NCBI GenBank assembly: GCA_018263365.1
Contig: JAANXI010000144.1
Location: 1 to 16,025 of the forward strand
Origin: Fidelibacterota bacterium
Lineage (GTDB): Bacteria; Fidelibacterota; JAANXI01
DNA length: 16,025 nt
Reading direction: 5' to 3'
Shown: piece after piece, positions 15,284 through 16,025 of the stretch
Numbering within the stretch: position 1 is the first letter of the stretch
Layout: each line of letters opens with the position of its first letter
Notes under the pieces: generated by a model
Told to the model about the DNA's origin: nothing
What the model saw: only the letters and a program-made list of their open reading frames with translations
Databases searched by the model: none
Translations under genes and position numbers: made by a program

Positions 15284-15349
15284 TTGTTTGATTTTCTCAG
15301 CCCTTTTCCAGTTTTCTGATTCTGATTACTATCAAAAAATCTCAAACAA
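15284..15349. repeat. 8-bp inverted repeat arms in the aceE leader
   Basis: TTGTTTGA (15284-15291) and TCAAACAA (15342-15349) are perfect complements 50 bases apart, bracketing the likely aceE promoter area. This could be a pair of regulator half-sites or chance in A/T-rich DNA. Confidence 0.3.
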
Positions 15350-15367
15350 GATGAGGTATAGATTCTT

Positions 15368-16025
15368 ATGAGTAATAACAATTCTGACGCAAAGGCATAT
15401 AACGAGATCGAGCGCAGGGAATGGCTCAAATCGTTGGAATATGTGCTGGAATATGGTGGGCCGGAGCGGGTAAAACAGTTACTCCAGCTTATGGAGAATC
15501 GCGCCTACGAAGAAGGGGCGCGGCTCCCGTTTACCGCGAATACACCTTATGTCAATACGATCCCCGCTGATCAGGAGCCACCGTTTCCCGGCAGCCGCGA
15601 AATTGAGCGTCGTATCAAAAGTTTGTGCCGCTGGAATGCCATGGCAATGGTCGTCCGCGCCAATAAGGAGGAAGACGGTATCGGCGGGCACATTTCAACA
15701 TACGCATCTTCGGCAACACTGTATGAAATTGGATTTAATCACTTTTTTCGCGCTGCCGAAAACGGATATGGCGGCGACCAGATTTATTTCCAGGGACACG
15801 CTTCCCCAGGCATGTATGCCCGGGCATTTTTGGAGGGGAGAATTTCTGAGACACAATTACGGAACTTTCGCAGAGAATTGGGGGAAGGCGGAGGAGTCTC
15901 CTCGTATCCGCATCCGTGGCTGATGCCCGGTTTCTGGGAGTTTCCGAGCGTGTCGATGGGGCTCGCCCCGATCCAGTCTATCTACCATGCCCGATTTATC
16001 CGCTACCTGGAAGACCGCGGCCTGA
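15368..16025 (+). CDS. aceE: Pyruvate dehydrogenase E1 component, homodimeric type (3' partial)
   Basis: The frame is open from ATG 15368 to the window edge: 219 codons plus one base of a protein usually near 880-890 residues. It closely follows the AceE N-terminus: [97 protein letters not shown]. The histidines of GGHIS and QGHASPG correspond to thiamine-diphosphate-site residues in E. coli AceE. The enzyme decarboxylates pyruvate and acetylates the lipoyl E2 of the pyruvate dehydrogenase complex in the cytoplasm. GAGGT lies ten bases before the start. It is divergent from hpd; E2 and E3 genes would be expected beyond the right edge. Confidence 0.95.
   Translation, partial: MSNNNSDAKAYNEIERREWLKSLEYVLEYGGPERVKQLLQLMENRAYEEGARLPFTANTPYVNTIPADQEPPFPGSREIERRIKSLCRWNAMAMVVRANKEEDGIGGHISTYASSATLYEIGFNHFFRAAENGYGGDQIYFQGHASPGMYARAFLEGRISETQLRNFRRELGEGGGVSSYPHPWLMPGFWEFPSVSMGLAPIQSIYHARFIRYLEDRGL

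Larger units (their letters stand above)
15013..15367. other. Divergent intergenic region between hpd and aceE
   Basis: 355 bases with no supportable gene. On the left is the hpd leader and promoter-operator. In the middle are two TTCCGCA copies (15176-15182, 15190-15196). On the right is the aceE leader with an 8-bp inverted repeat whose arms are 50 bases apart (TTGTTTGA 15284-15291, TCAAACAA 15342-15349) and a -10-like TACTAT at 15327-15332 without a good -35. GAGGT at 15353-15357 serves aceE. Confidence 0.5.

Noticed and set aside
15549..15923. 124-codon plus-strand frame near the right edge
   Set aside because: It is out of frame with and inside aceE, whose translation matches the family throughout.

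Overview
The window looks like a chromosomal segment from a bacterium of the wider FCB group (Bacteroidota, Ignavibacteriota, Calditrichota, KSB1, Marinimicrobia and relatives). The main clue is the first gene, which ends in a type IX secretion (Por) C-terminal sorting domain with the usual PYPNPF entry motif. Strong Shine-Dalgarno sequences (AAAGGAG five or six bases before tkt, hpd and the transporter) and E. coli-like -35/-10 boxes are unusual for core Bacteroidota, so I lean towards a deeper FCB lineage. That placement is inference.

Layout. 1-2820 (+): 3' part of a secreted HExxH metalloprotease-like protein with a type IX sorting tail, overlapping by four bases a YigZ/IMPACT-family gene, then a lipoprotein alpha/beta hydrolase. 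2821-3232: gene-free, with hairpins and a fragment that recurs downstream of tex. 3233-5383 (+): tex. 5384-5714: gene-free leader in front of tkt, with an array of 8-bp TAACACNN repeats that contains a good -35/-10 pair. 5715-7721 (+): transketolase. 7756-7785: a perfect 13-bp hairpin that serves as terminator between convergent transcription units.

7800-15012 is entirely on the minus strand. In transcription order it carries 4-hydroxyphenylpyruvate dioxygenase, a fumarylacetoacetase-family hydrolase, homogentisate 1,2-dioxygenase, a flavin-reductase-like protein, an AMP-forming acyl-CoA ligase and a GltS-like sodium symporter. The first three make up the homogentisate route of tyrosine catabolism: 4-hydroxyphenylpyruvate to homogentisate, ring opening to maleylacetoacetate, and hydrolysis to fumarate plus acetoacetate. 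No tyrosine aminotransferase or maleylacetoacetate isomerase lies in the window. A -35/-10 pair at 15087-15115 sits ahead of hpd, and its 17-bp spacer is almost filled by a 6-4-6 inverted repeat, a likely operator. A weak hairpin and a second promoter candidate at 11011-11067 suggest that the ligase and transporter can also be transcribed separately.

15013-15367 is a divergent intergenic region. From 15368 to the right edge runs the start of aceE (homodimeric pyruvate dehydrogenase E1), cut off by the window edge.

I see no CRISPR array, prophage, complete insertion sequence, tRNA or rRNA. Most genes are recognisable housekeeping or catabolic families. The less ordinary material is regulatory DNA and the make-up of the tyrosine gene block.
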